Assembly (NCBI GenBank): GCA_003116995.1
Contig: BDSL01000167.1
Coordinates: 64,797 to 128,796 of the forward strand
Source of the DNA: Yamagishiella unicocca
Lineage: Eukaryota > Chlorophyta > Chlorophyceae > Chlamydomonadales > Volvocaceae
Reading direction: 5' to 3'
Length of the DNA: 64,000 nt
Shown here: in pieces, positions 1 through 12,700 of the stretch
How positions within the stretch are numbered: position 1 is the first letter of the stretch
How the letters are laid out: each line of letters begins with the position of its first letter
The notes under the pieces: generated by a model
The model's input: the letters and a program-made list of their open reading frames with translations, nothing else
Database searches by the model: none
Told to the model about the DNA's origin: nothing
Position numbers and translations under genes: made by a program

Positions 1-2003
1 GTAGACCCACAGAGAAAGGGGCGCATATCAAGTGAGTGGCCCTTGGCCCCCTGCAAGACATTGCGGCCAGCAATCCCCTCCAAAGCTGGGCCCTTGACCT
101 ATTCAGCCCCGCAGCTGATGCCCCCGCCGTAGCACCTACCCCGCCTGGGAGAATGAATCGGGAGTGCAGCCGTCGGCTTGTCACCCGCCTGGGACGACGA
201 GGCAACGCCTATCAGGTGGCGCTGCTTCTTGGACATCGAGTTTATCGGCCACATGACGCCGCTGAATCCCACAGGTTGCCCAGGTGTGTTGGGCGCGACG
301 GGGTGCCCGTGTGGGCACGGCCGCGTTAAGGGCGGTCCTAAGGAAGCAGGCGTCGAGCAAGAGTCGCGATTAGCCGGCATCGCAGCTGCGCATGCGCGGG
401 GCTTCTATTGTTTCAACTTGACCGGCCTCACCACTTCGGGCAGCTCCGTTATTCAAGTTGTGTTGCAAGCTCCTAGTTTCTAATAGAGGGGTTAACGACA
501 TTGGCGGGGGGGTTTGCGCCCACCGTTCCTATTCTCCTGATGCTGATTTTAGGACTCAATAAGTTAGTGAAAAGGCTACCGTCGGGTAAAAATGATGAAA
601 GAATGTTAAATGTGTAGATGGGCGAGAAGTGCAACTATAGCGAACAACTTGTTGCGCACGTCGAAGTTGCAGGCAACGCAACTTCCACGCTGCAGTGGCA
701 TATCGACTCATTACTTCAGCGGAGTGTACGGCACATCCTCGCAATTTCAGTATTGTACGCACATGCCAAAGTTGTGAAAACAGTTGTGTGGTATTCAAAG
801 CCATTGTGAGACTTCCATACACCCTCGCCCTAAAGGAAGGATGTTCCCGTCGCGCGTCCTGGTAAGGTCCCGGAAGGCAAGCTGCATGCCTGGTGTTTAA
901 TTGCTAAACAGGACAAAACCTGACCTTGCAGAAGGCTGCGGCCGAGGCTTACAGGTGGAATGACCTGACCAACCCGAAGTAAGTGGCACATTAAGCTGCG
1001 GCGTGATGGCGGTCAGCTGTGCGTGCGGTAGCCACTGTGCGTTCGCCAAAACATTCGATGTGCAATATATTGGCTGGTTGGTCCGGGGATGCGCAGTTGG
1101 GGTCTCTCAGCGCTGAGGCGTGCTTCCTTCGGGCCTATGCGCAGGTACAACTACTTCTTCCGGAATCTGACCGTGAAGGCGCAGGCGGTCTTCCTGACTG
1201 GTGGCTCGGCCTACGGCGTGTGGCTCGTAATGACCGCCGAGCCTCAGCGGTAAAGCGGGCTCCTTGGCGAGCTTGCTGGAAATGATAGTGGAGTAGCGCT
1301 CCTGGCTTACATGACTTTTAGGCAGAAAGCAGTCTTCATAAAAATGCATAGGTAGTTTTTTGGTGGCGGGACAGCTGGTCACGCCGGCAGCGCGGGGCCC
1401 GTGGTCATCGTTCACGCGTGTAGGTAATCACCCCAGGCATGCCGATGAAAATCGCGGCTGTGCCTCCCTGTAATCACGAAGTCCTTGACAACGCCTCCTT
1501 CTATGGCGCTTGAGGGTTACGCACAGAATAAATGCGGCAATGTACCATACCAAGCACAACTCGGCTTTATATCGCGAGGACCAAGTATCTGAATCACAAG
1601 TGTTCATTGTAACGGCTCTTGGTCAAACACTCTCACTATGTTTTGCAGCAGCTCACATGACCGCAGATCGTAGGGTTTGCCTGCAAGCGGGAAGCAGCAG
1701 AAGGGACAAAACACGGCGACGAGTACGGTTGGACTCGCAAACCGCGATGCAGAAGTCAGGCAGTCACAAGTCGACATGCTTGGTGTGCTAGGTGTTGAGT
1801 ATATGCTCCTCGTGCAGGAGGTTAGGCCCCTGTGTGTTTTGAGCGCGTGTTGAGACGTAATCGGCGAGGGGACGTACCTGTACTCTGGAGCTTCAGCCCA
1901 TCGCGCTAGTAGTGCCACTCGAGCGAGAGCATACGCCCGGCGAGTCTCAGCGCCACTCGCCGCAGCATCATGCAACGGCATAGTCGCCATCCCCGACATC
2001 TCC
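1..2003. other. Intergenic stretch and likely 3' UTR of the large minus-strand gene
   Basis: I see no gene here: open frames are short, lack exon-like codon bias and show no recognisable domain. The right part is probably the 3' UTR of the large minus-strand gene whose stop is at 2004-2006. On the minus strand the algal polyadenylation signal TGTAA occurs at 1307-1311 and again at 949-953; either could end the transcript, and I cannot choose between them. A small imperfect palindrome (8-bp arms 663-670 and 678-685) is also present. Confidence 0.5.
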
Positions 2004-3796
2004 TCATCCGACACAGGCATGGTTTGCGCCTGTCGGGGCAACGGGCGGCAGGATGGGGGATGCGTGAGGAAACCCGTAGGTCGGCCATGAAAAGTAAAAC
2101 CGATTAGGAACCGGTTGGCATTGCAGGATGTAGGAGGGACGAGAATCAGGGCGAGCCCACCAGTCCGCCATAACAACTTTGTTCCCGGACGTCGCCCTGC
2201 CGTACTTATGGAGCCCTCCTCTAATCATCCCACCACGTGCTGGCGCCGGAAGACGATCACGGCACAGCCCGCAGGGACCGGTGCCTCTGATGTCCGCATC
2301 GAAAACCCTCCCGCCCTGCCCCTCCCGCCGCACCTGCAGCAGCAGCTCCTCGCTGGGGCCCAGCAGCCCCTCAGCGCTGCCGCCGTGCTCCTGCAAGCTC
2401 AGCCCTGCTGCTGCCCGGAACACCGCCCGCACCCCAGGGGCCACAGCCTGGGTCGCCAGCAGCGCCCCACGGTCAGCGCTGACGGTAGCGGCGGCCGCCA
2501 CTGAGCGCAGGTGCGCCAGCAACCGCTCCCACTTGAACTGTGTTGGGGGGCGAGGAAGGGGGAGGGGGCCAGAAATGAAGGGGGCAGTGCGAGAATAAGC
2601 GGGGAAAGGGAGGCATTGTAAGACACAGGATACATCCGACTCCTTGCAGCTTTAGCACAGTACACGCATATGCCATCTCTGTACTACTACACGAAAAGAT
2701 GCGATTGGTAACATAAATTTACGAAAATGTGGGGAAGTTGGATCTTCCCTGCACGGACGACTGTATACTTATCATGGTTTAAAATGTTAGCAGGCATGCG
2801 TCAGGCTGAAAGTTATGGATTTCCAGTTTCAGTTATTCCTGTAAAAGGCAACTTGGCACCAGCTGGTCGCTCGCGGGTACCAACCGCGAGCCCAGCATCT
2901 GGGAGGAAATACGGTGGTGCTGGGAGGGGCCTGCCGGCGGTGCGGGTGGTGGCTCGCCTACAGGGCGGTATCGCAAGCCGATCCCATCTGGCTACGGCCA
3001 TGGAAGACCCACAGCCGGGCCCGGCATCCCAACACCCCAACCCAGCGAGATCCTCGCTGTCCCAGCCTGCCCTACCTGCAGCTGAGTGGGCAGCGCGGAC
3101 AGCATCGCGCGGGGGTTGAGGGCTGCCACGTTGACGGCGGTGATGACCTCCGCGGCGCTCAGCAGCGTGGGCGCGGTGCCGCTGGCGACAGCGGCGGCGG
3201 AGGGCGCGCCTCCCGCGCTGCCCGCCCCGCCTACGCCGCTCATGGTGCTGCTGCTCAGCCCCAACCCGGACTGCACGTCGAAGCGCCACCCCGATCCGCC
3301 TGCAGGGGGTCGGGTTGGTGGCGGAGGGGGCATGCGCAGGGGTAATGACGCCTCACACACACATTGGTAGTAGGTTTAGGGTTTATGGCATTCGAATCCC
3401 GGCCCTCGGCACCCCACTCGCCCACTCACCTGGCATGGCAATGGGCGCCAGGGCCGCCCCCAGCATCGCCTGCAGCTCGTCGCTGTCGATGGCCGCAGCA
3501 CCGTCGCCCAGCGTCGCCGCCACCGCCTCCTGCACCAGCGTCGGCGTCATCAGCAGTACGGCGCGGCGCCGCCAGCCGCCGGCAGCTGCGCTGTGGGCCG
3601 CCGCGGGTGTGGCCACCGGCTGCCGGTCCACGTCGGTGTTAGCCAGCAGGCCCAGGGCGGTGGTGGCGAGGTTGGGCAGCTGCAGCAGCATGATGTCGGC
3701 ACCGTACGGCAGACTCTCCCGTACGATGAGCTCGGGCGCCTCCTGCAGCCCCAGGGCGCCACACACCCGCTGCACCGTGTAGTGCAGCTCCGGGTG
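2004..3796 (-). other. Degenerate M48-peptidase-like domain (C-terminus of the giant gene)
   Basis: Exons 3796-3430, 3299-3076 and 2537-2004 encode residues of about 1933-2306. The block HPELHYTVQRVCGALGL followed by APELIVRESLP resembles the segment leading into the catalytic core of plant chloroplast M48 peptidases as I remember them. In those enzymes the next landmarks are a block like ELQAVLAHELGHL and later a block like ELTCDRAALLVAQ. Here the counterparts read DELQAMLGAALAPI (about residues 2038-2051) and ATVSADRGALLATQ. HELGH is replaced by AALAP and the third zinc ligand Glu by Thr. By inference this is a non-catalytic pseudopeptidase. The comparison is from memory and was not aligned by software; the C-terminal frame stays open to the TGA at 2004. 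Confidence 0.55.
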
Positions 3797-6700
3797 CTGC
3801 GGGGAGCCGGGTTGGGGGTGGGTAGCGAACCCGCGGGAGGCAGCGGAAGAGTTGTGGGAGGTTCAGGAATAGGGTTGGGTCGGGGGCGGGGGCGCCTCAA
3901 AGCGCGCAGAGCTGCAGACGTGAAACGCAGCAAGGCGGTTGCACCACCGCCGTAGCGCATGTGAATGTCTTCCACGCCACTGCACAGCAGCCGCCAGCCT
4001 TCTCTCGCCTGCCATTCCCGCTGTAGGCAGCGACAGCAGCACCTTCAAGACTCCAACCCCACACTGCGGCCAACACCGCTACCCCCCATCCGCTGCCCCC
4101 CGAACGCGCACCTGCTCCTCCGGCAGCGTCTGCCCTAGGTCCGCCGGCCTCAGCCGCCCCAGAAGCCGCCCCGTGCTGATGAACTGCGACACCGCCTCCA
4201 TGCCCGACACCTCGCCCAGCCGCGCCAGCAGCTGGGACAGCTGCTCCGAAACCACCACCTCGGGCCGTATCCGCAGCTGCGGCTTGGGCGGCGGCGGCTG
4301 CTGCGGGCGCGGTGAGGCCCGAGCCCCCGCGCTGCCGCTGCGGCGGGTCATGCGCGCGCCTTGGTGGCCGCCCTCGTGCCGCTGGTGCTGGTGCGGGTGT
4401 GGCTGGTAGTGCTGCTGGTGGTGTGCGCCGGCGGCGCTTGAGGAGATGGCGGGAGAGTGGCCGGTGCGGAGGCGGAGGATGGTCTCACCGGCGGTGGGTG
4501 GGGAGCCGCCGTCCGTGCCGTCAGCGGCGCTGCCGGTGCGGCCGGAGGGCACCAGCCCCAGCATCAGCGGCCCGCCGTTGATGCCGGCATTGCTGCGGGC
4601 AGACAGAGTGCGGCTGTTCCGAGCAGCAGCTGCAGCAGCAGCGGTGCCGGGCCGCGACGGCGACAGCAGGCCGCCGCCGCTGGAGGAGGCGTAGGGAGAG
4701 AGGGCGTGCATGGGGGTGCGGGAGGTGCGGGGCCGCCCGGACATGGGGTGTTGGGAGGTGGTGGCGGTGCCGGGGCGGGGGGAGGAGCTGCCACTGTTGC
4801 GGTGTGTGGTCTTGCTCGACCAGGCTTGCTGAGAAGCGGCAACGGGAGGGGAGGGACAAGGGAGGGGGAGACAAGGTGGCAGGGATGAGGGCGGGTACTT
4901 GCGGGCGGCGGCTGTCAATCAAACACGCTGCATGCCACGTCACGTCGAGGCGGGACACGTCTGCGGGTGTGCTGGGGTGTCACCGTGGCAAACCCGCTGC
5001 AGTTGGTTTGACACGGCAAGGCTGGTGTGGCATGTGGGGGACCTGGCAGGGTGGCAAGCGAGGGGTCCCTCTTGCCTGAAGTGGGAGGATGCGGTCAGAC
5101 GGGGCGGGGCGTGCCGCTGCGCTGGTCGCACCCTCGCCTGCCCCTCCCTCCCCACACCCTCCTCCTCCCGCTCTCTGTCCCCGCCCCTCACCTGGAGCCC
5201 CGCCACTCGGGCGAACAACATCACCTCGTACAGGGCGGAGTGAGCCTGAACACACAGGAGGGAGGGAAGGAGGAGGGGGGTTCATCGGTGGCTGCTGGTT
5301 ATGACAAGAAACACGGGCGGCAGCGTTGGACAGTCCCGCTCCCGACCCCCTCACCACCACTCCGTAACACCTGCACCCACAACGCGGTCCCCACACCACC
5401 GCCAATTTCCTTTCCGCAGGCTCCCGCCGCCATCTTCCCCCTACTGTACCCTCTCCCCCAAGCCCCTCCCCGCTTCCCCCGCCCTCCCCCTCACACCCAC
5501 CTCCAGCGATATCAGCAGCTGCGCCAGAGCCACCTCCACCACCGGCGGCGAGGAGCCCCTCGGGCCGTGCCGCGCCTCAAAGTACGCGCCTATGTACTGC
5601 TGCATGGAGGTGGCGGGGAAGGCGGCGGCGGCGGCAACCTGGTCGTGAAGGCCCTTGGTGTAGTGGATGTCGGCGATCACCTCCAGCAGCGCCTGGCGGC
5701 TGTACGGCTGCACGCCGCGCGTCATCGGGGCCGCCTCAGGCAGCCAGTCCCAGGGGGAGTGCTGCCAGCCGTGGGGGATGCCCGAGGGGGTGGGCGGCGC
5801 GCCGAGGGTGGGGGAGGCGGGGCGGGAGCTGTGCAGGAAGGAGCCGCTGAGCCGGGTGGGGTGGGTGTGGCCGGTGGGGGAGGGGTAGGAGGCGGAGCCG
5901 GCGGTGGCGGGGCGGATGGGCAGGGAGCCAGGGCCCAGCAGGCTGGCGGCGATGGTGGCGGGGCTGCTCTTGACCTGGGCCGCCGCGGCGGCGGCGCCCG
6001 CGTTGGCGGCGTACGCTGCAGCGGCCGCCGCCGTGACGGAGGTGGACGGCATCCGCAGCAGCCTCGGCGGCGACAACGACGGTGACGGCGAGGAAGACAG
6101 CTCCTCGTCACTGTTGTACGCATCAGACCCCACGGCGTTGCCGTCGGAGACGTAGTCGCCGGTGGCGGTGCCGCCCCCGCCGCCGCCCCCGCCGCCGCCA
6201 GCGGCGGCTGCCGCCGCCGCCTCCGATGCCACGGAGCATACCGAGTGCATCGAGTTGAGTGACGGCACGGGTGACAGGATGCTGCCCCCGCTGCGGCGGG
6301 GCACTTCGTCCGGGTGCCGCCGCCGCTGCTGCTGCGCCGCCCCCCCCGCGGACTGCATCCGACCCGTGGTGCCGCTCAAGCTCCGGCTCAGCGTCGTCCC
6401 ATCCGACGGGGGAGCAGAGCTCAGCGGGAAGCACCCGCCAGGACCATCTCCGGGGGATCCGGAGGTGCTGGCGCCATCGACAGGGGCTGCCGCCGTGTCG
6501 GGCGAGGAGCAGCGGCCGGGGCCGGGGGTGGTGCCGATACCGGCCGCTGGGTACATGGAGCTGCTGCCGCGGGAGAGGTTGGACTGAGGGCGCGAGGGGC
6601 CGACGGTGGCGGCGCTGCTGCCCGGGCGTAGTACGGTGCCGTACGGGCTGGCGGAGGCGGGCAACGGGGTCCTGGGGGGCCCGCCCCATAGATGGCTGCC

Positions 6701-9700
6701 GGGTGCCGCGGGGCTGTTGAGCGCGGAGAGGGGCGGCAGCGAGGCAGGGGAGGCCGGCGGTTCGAGCCCCGCCGCTGACGCGGATGCTGACGCTGCCCAC
6801 GCGCCGTCGGTGGATTCGTCGCCGAATCCGCCGCCCAGCTCCAAGCCGGCTTCCGCCGCCGCCTCCGCTATACCCGACCTGGCGTGCAAGAGTGGTGACC
6901 GAGGGTGTGAGTGCTGCTGCTGCTGCGGCCCGGCGCTCCCGGTGTTCATGTAGAGGTCGCTAAAGACCGTTTGGACGGCCTTGGTTTCCCGGCCATGCGG
7001 CACCATGAACTTAATGCCCGCCAGCGCCTCCCGCTCGTGAGCCTTGGCGACCTGGTGGGGTTGGAGGCGTCGGGACCGTTAGGCGGCAGGAGGGGTGCAG
7101 GGAGAGCAAGCAATGCGGGCTCTGCAGGCGCAGCAGCCACCGCGCACACCCACCCACCGGACCCTTTTCCCACGCAAGTACTTTCCTCTCTTTCGCCGCC
7201 TCCTACGTCGCTGCGCCCGTGTCTTCGCTACCCAGCCACCCACCTTCCACTCTGCGTCGCTCAGCATGCGCTGCATGTCCGCAGTGGCCCGCTGCTGCAT
7301 CAGGTTGTTCGCCTCCAGGGAGCCCACCCGCTGCTTGAGGCGGGTCACCTCGCGGCTGAGTGCGTCGACGAGGGCCTGGAACTCGGAGGCGCGGGCGGCG
7401 GAGACCTGCGGACCCAGGGGGCCGGGAGGAGGGGCGTTGGGGCGGAAAGCCATTGTCCGACACATGAAGAGAAACCGGGGCCTAGGAGAGGCAGGGTCGA
7501 TAACTACCTAGGTAGGGGGGCAGGTGGGGGAAGACAGAGGTCGGCATCGGTAGGGGGACTTCAGACGAGGGCTTGTTCCGCATGGGGTTGGGGTCAATTA
7601 TTTAGTGGTAGACTGGCCTGGCCTGTGCCGTACCCGGGCTGACGGCTCTCACACCGCCCTCCGTTGCCCTCACCTACGCTCCGACTCCGCTCCCCTGCCC
7701 CCCTGCCCCCCTGCCACCGACCTCTGTCCACCCCCTAGCCCCCCGCCCTCCCACGCATACTGCGCCGCCAACCCACCTGCCGCTCGTACTCCAGCAGCTT
7801 GGCAGCCGCATCGCCCTGCGCCTTGGTGACGTCGGCGTGGTTTCGGAGGACCCCCACCCGCTCGTACTGGGCGTTGAGCTGCAGGGTCGAAAGGGCGACC
7901 GGGAGGAGGGGCGAGAGGACGAGCGCCGGGGGTGAGCGGGCCGGGTTGGGCGGGGGAGGGTGAGCTGGGTTGGATCTTGTCGGGGACGCAGCACGGGCTC
8001 CGAAACCCTACCTGCACCCCCGCCTCCTCCAGCACCCCCACGGGCACCATCCTAGCCAGTGGGTTGGCCGGGTCCAGCTGCAGCTCGCGGCAGGCCTGGC
8101 CCGTCATGCGCTCCACCATCTGGACCAGGGACCTGGGCGACCCACGGGCCAGCACCAGCACCTGGCGCCAGTAGTCGGTGGCGGTGGCCAGCCGCTCCTT
8201 GATGCCGTCCTCCAGCAGCTGCGGGGCCGGAGGAGGGGAGGGAGAGGGGGCGGCTGGTTAGGTTGGGGATTGAAAGGGGAAAGAGATTACCGGTATGGTA
8301 CGGGGCGAGTTGTTGGTCTGCTTGCATGCAAAGATCGAACGTAGTGCGGAAAGGCACCGCGCCAGTGGCGTGTTGAGTGGGGTATTTACGACAGGAGGAG
8401 GGTGCAGGCACAGGGGCGGGAGGGTTGATGCAGCCGCCGTCCCGGCTCATGCCCCTGCATGAGGGAGGGTTCCAAGGTGTTGCTGCTGCTGCTGCTGCCG
8501 CCGTTACTGCTACTGCTACTGCTGCTGCGCACCTCCATTCGCTCCACCAGCGTCTTGCGAACTTCGCTTTGTGTCTCCAGGAGCTGCGACCCATGGGACA
8601 CCATCCTGAACACCGCGTCGCACATCTGTTACCGGGTGGAAGGGAAGGGGGGAGCGGGCCAGGGCGGGTGGGCGGGGCTCAGCACCGTTAAGGAGGTGGT
8701 GAGGAAGGGAGTGCAGTGCCATGGGCAGCACTGTGGGGCGGAGGCGCGAACGGTGGAAGCCCTGCAAGGACAGCTACAATGCCAGCTTGGTTGCGTGGGT
8801 AGTGATGGTGGTGGGTGGCCGTGGGGATGCCGGTAGGAAGTCTTAACGGGGAGGAAGGGGAGGGTGAGACCAACAGCACCCGCCGCTACCGTGTTACTCC
8901 GCTGCACGTCTCCTCCTCTTCCTCCGCCAACCAACCAACCAACCAACCAACCACAAACCACCGCTGACTTCCTCCTCCGGCCAAGTGAGCACCACTTACC
9001 TTCTGTGAGTCGTCGTACGACACTGTGGGCAGCTGCGCCATCGTCCCCTGCAGGGTCTCCGGCGTCATGTCCAGCAGCCGCGACTGCACCGCCGTCAGAC
9101 TGCCGCGCAGCTCCTCAAGCGTCTCGTTCATCAGCTGCACCTGGCCGTCGATGGTGGACAGGTACTCCTGCGGCGTGACCCGTGGGTCGGCGGCGGCGTG
9201 GCACAAGGAGGGAAGAGCGCGCGGGTCAGGCAGAGGTTGACACTGGCTGCCGGCCGGGTGCGGCCCCGGGCGGGGCTGGAGCGCCAGGAGCGAGCTTCCA
9301 CTGCGCCCACCTTCACGTCGCAGGTGAGCATGATCCGTACTCGCATCATGGCGTCACGCATGGCGAACGCCTCGGCCCGCTGGTGCCCCGCCAGCTCGGC
9401 GGTGCGGCGGGCTCGCTCCACGGCGTCATCGGAGGCCTTCATGCGGGCGTCCAGCTGCCGGGGGGGGGGGCAGATGGGGGCGGCGGCAGGGAAAGGGGAC
9501 AAGAGGGGGGTTAAGGGCCCTGACTACTTGCTGTGGCCCTCCTCCCAGCAGTGCGGTTTAGGATGCGACCCTCCCGCTTCCCGCTGCGCTCACACCAGCA
9601 AGCCAAGCGCAGCAAGCCGTAGCCGGCCCCAGCCACACTTTGCCGGCCCGCCAGGCCCCCCACTCCCACTCAGCCCCGCCCCCGGCCCCCAACCCGCAAC

Positions 9701-12700
9701 CCACCCCGTCCAGTGTGGCTGACAGCTCCGCCGCGCGAACCGCCAGCTCGTCCCTCCTCAGGCCGGTGATGCTGAGCTCCTCCTGCAGGGCGGCAGGGCG
9801 GCGGGTGGTGGCGCGACCGGAGAGGTATGGGGGCGAGGGGTGGGTGAGGTCCTCAGGCAACGTTGTACAGAGGTCGCGACCTGCCGGCAGACAGGGGGCC
9901 AAATCCTCCCGTCCCTGTTCCCACATCCTCTTTCCCCCCGCCCACCCGCGTTCCTCCCAGGTTTTACTTCTCCCTATTTGCCGACCCACGGGTCTCCTCT
10001 CAGCCCACCTTCGTGTGGCGGTGCAGCTCCTTCTCCACCTCCAGAGCCACCTCGGCGCCCTCAGCCACTCGCCGGGAGTCCTGGACCTGCGGGAGGGAGG
10101 TGGGGGGCCAGGAAGGGGGAATACAAGAGGAAAGGCGCGGGAGGGTTCACGGCAGTGAGGAGGGTAGCAGCTAGCAGCTAGTGCGCTCCCAGCGGGTAAG
10201 GGACAGCGCCTGTAGGAGCAGGGGGGCGAGCCCAACACCCTGCATTGGAGCCGGCGCGTACCTGCTCTGCCAGCACTTCAGCGTGGCGCTTCATGGCGGC
10301 CAGCTCGGAGGAGAGTGCGCTGTTGACCTGTGGGGAGGAGGGGGGGTATTGGGGGCGGAGTCAGGTGTCAGTGAGGGAGGGAGGGGGTGCGGGGATGTCA
10401 TGCAGCGCAGTGACGCCTGTGTGGGGGTCCTGGCGGGCTGAGGGCAGGCCGAGGCTCAGCAGGCACTGCCCTGGCCGTGTCAAGTATAGGGTTGGTTGTG
10501 GCGCTGGTGGGGTGTGACGCTGCCGGAGCAGCGTGGCAGCCGATGAGGGTCTATCGCCGTGAAAGTGAGCTAGGCCCCCACTTGCGGGCATGTACGATGG
10601 CCCCCTGCCCCACCTTGACCAGCCCGGCGTGCTGCTGCTCCAGCCTCGCCCGCACGTCTACCAGCTCGGCGTGCTGGACCTGTTGGGGGGCCGGGGGATT
10701 GGGAGGAAACCTGAAGGTCGGCACTTTTGGAATTAGGTAAAAACGGTGGGGCCGGGGAGGGACACACGGAGGGAGCGGGGTGGGGAGGGCCGGGAGGGAG
10801 GCGGATTATGGAATTAGGGAAAGGCTGGGCGCGGAAGATGCGCGCAATTGTGAAGCGTGACTATAAAGAGCATACAAACAGTAACTGCCACAACGCTTCG
10901 AACAATGCTTCGAGCCACCGGAGGACAGTCGTCGTACCAAAGCAAGGATGAGCAGGAGACGGCTCAAATGGGCCGACTCGGTTGCCGACCCGCAGCCTGC
11001 TCCCACCCGCGCCCCTCCGGAGCCCCCTTAGCACCCACCGTCAGCTCCGCCAGCTGCACCGCCCTGGCCTCCAGGTCCACCAGCCGCACTCGGGCCGCCC
11101 CCATCTCCTCCGTCAGCTCCTGGTGCGCCTCGCTCAGCACCTGGTGGGACTCGCGGAGGGAGGTGTGGGCGCCATCCAGGTCCTCGTGGTCCTGACGGGC
11201 GGGCGGGGAGGCGGGTGCGGGGCAAGAGGTGGGGGTGGGGCAAGAGGCAGTGATTATATTTTAAAACATACAAAAATTTGGGTTGGGCCAGTGCGTGGGC
11301 GGGCGGGCAGAGCAGCGCGAGGGGAGCCGCACCGCAGGTCGTCAATTGAGTAGATGGAACAGGCTGGCCGAGCCAGCAGCCACACATCCATCAACAGGCC
11401 ACCACGGACCGGACCTCCCAACTCAGCCCAGCCCTCTTTTCTCTTCGTCCGGCCCCCACGTTTCTCTCCGTCCTGTGTCGTGCTTTTTCGTGCTGCCCCT
11501 CCCTCCCCACCTTCTCCAGCGTCTCCAGCCGCTGTGAGGCCGCCTTGCCGGCCAGCACTATGTCCGCGTCGTCCATCACCTGGGCAGTGCAGGGAGGGAG
11601 GGGGAGGGAGGGGGGAGGGAGGGGGGAGGGAGGGGGGAGGGAGGGGGGAGGAGGGGTTGGGTTCGGTGGCGGGCACGACGGGACGAGGGGAGGCCGGCGA
11701 CCTGGCCAGCTGTTAACCATGGCGGGTACCCATCAACGGGCCGCTCGTGCTCACCCCGGCCCCGCACGCCCTTGGTCGCGAGGCCCCTACCTCCCTACCC
11801 TGCCCTACACCCTGCCACCTCCGACTGGCAATGCATGCCCTCCTACGTCGGGCACCCGGCGATTTTCCAGCCCCCGCTCCCACGCCACGCAACCAACAAG
11901 CATCTCTTCGCTGCCCCCCCTGCCCCCCTGCCGCACCTTCTGCTGCATCTGCACCACCCGGGCCTCCGCCGTCTTGAGCTCCACCTGCGTCTCCCGCAGC
12001 TTGTCAGTCACCTCCTTGACGTCCATCCGGGCCACCACGGTCTCTCGCCGCATGGACTCCATCTCCACCTCAACGCGCTCGGAGCGTTCTCGGAGCGCCT
12101 GGGAGCGGGGTGGTTGGTGGCGGTTGGTGCTTGGTGGGTTGCGTTGGGAGCGAGAGATGAACGGTTTAGAGGTCTAGGAGCGGCCTTCCAAGGCTAACCC
12201 TTCAGGTACCTGGTGCTGTATCAAACCTTTTTCGCGTCTCGCGCCTCTCTTTCTCCACCCCGGTCCCACCCGGCCGGTACCCGGCCGCCTCCGACCCTCA
12301 CCTGCCAGCTGTTGGTGGTGTTCTCCAGCGCCGCCTTGAGCTGCCTCAGCTCCACAGTCGCATCCGCCACCTGCCGCTCAGCAGTCACTGCGCGCACGTT
12401 CATGTCGCCCAGAGCCGTCTGCGGGGCAGGGGGCACATCGGGTACGATAATGTACGGCAGGTGGTCGCCAAGCGCACACGTCACATCGTGGCCCGTGGGG
12501 GCCTCAGCGCAAGTACGACACGGGGTCTCTAGGAGACAACGGGCTCCAGAACCACGGAGATCGCTGTCCGGCTGTCCCGTGCCAAGCTCGCCCCCTCCTT
12601 CCTTCCCCGCAACAACCGTCATTTCCCTCTCCTCCCCCACCCCCCCTTCCCCCTCCCTACCCCCCCACTGGCACGCGCCTGCAGCTTGCGCAGGTTGTGT

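Noticed and set aside
3384..3402. tRNA B-box-like TTCGAATCCC in an intron
   Set aside because: No cloverleaf, A box or acceptor stem could be folded around it.
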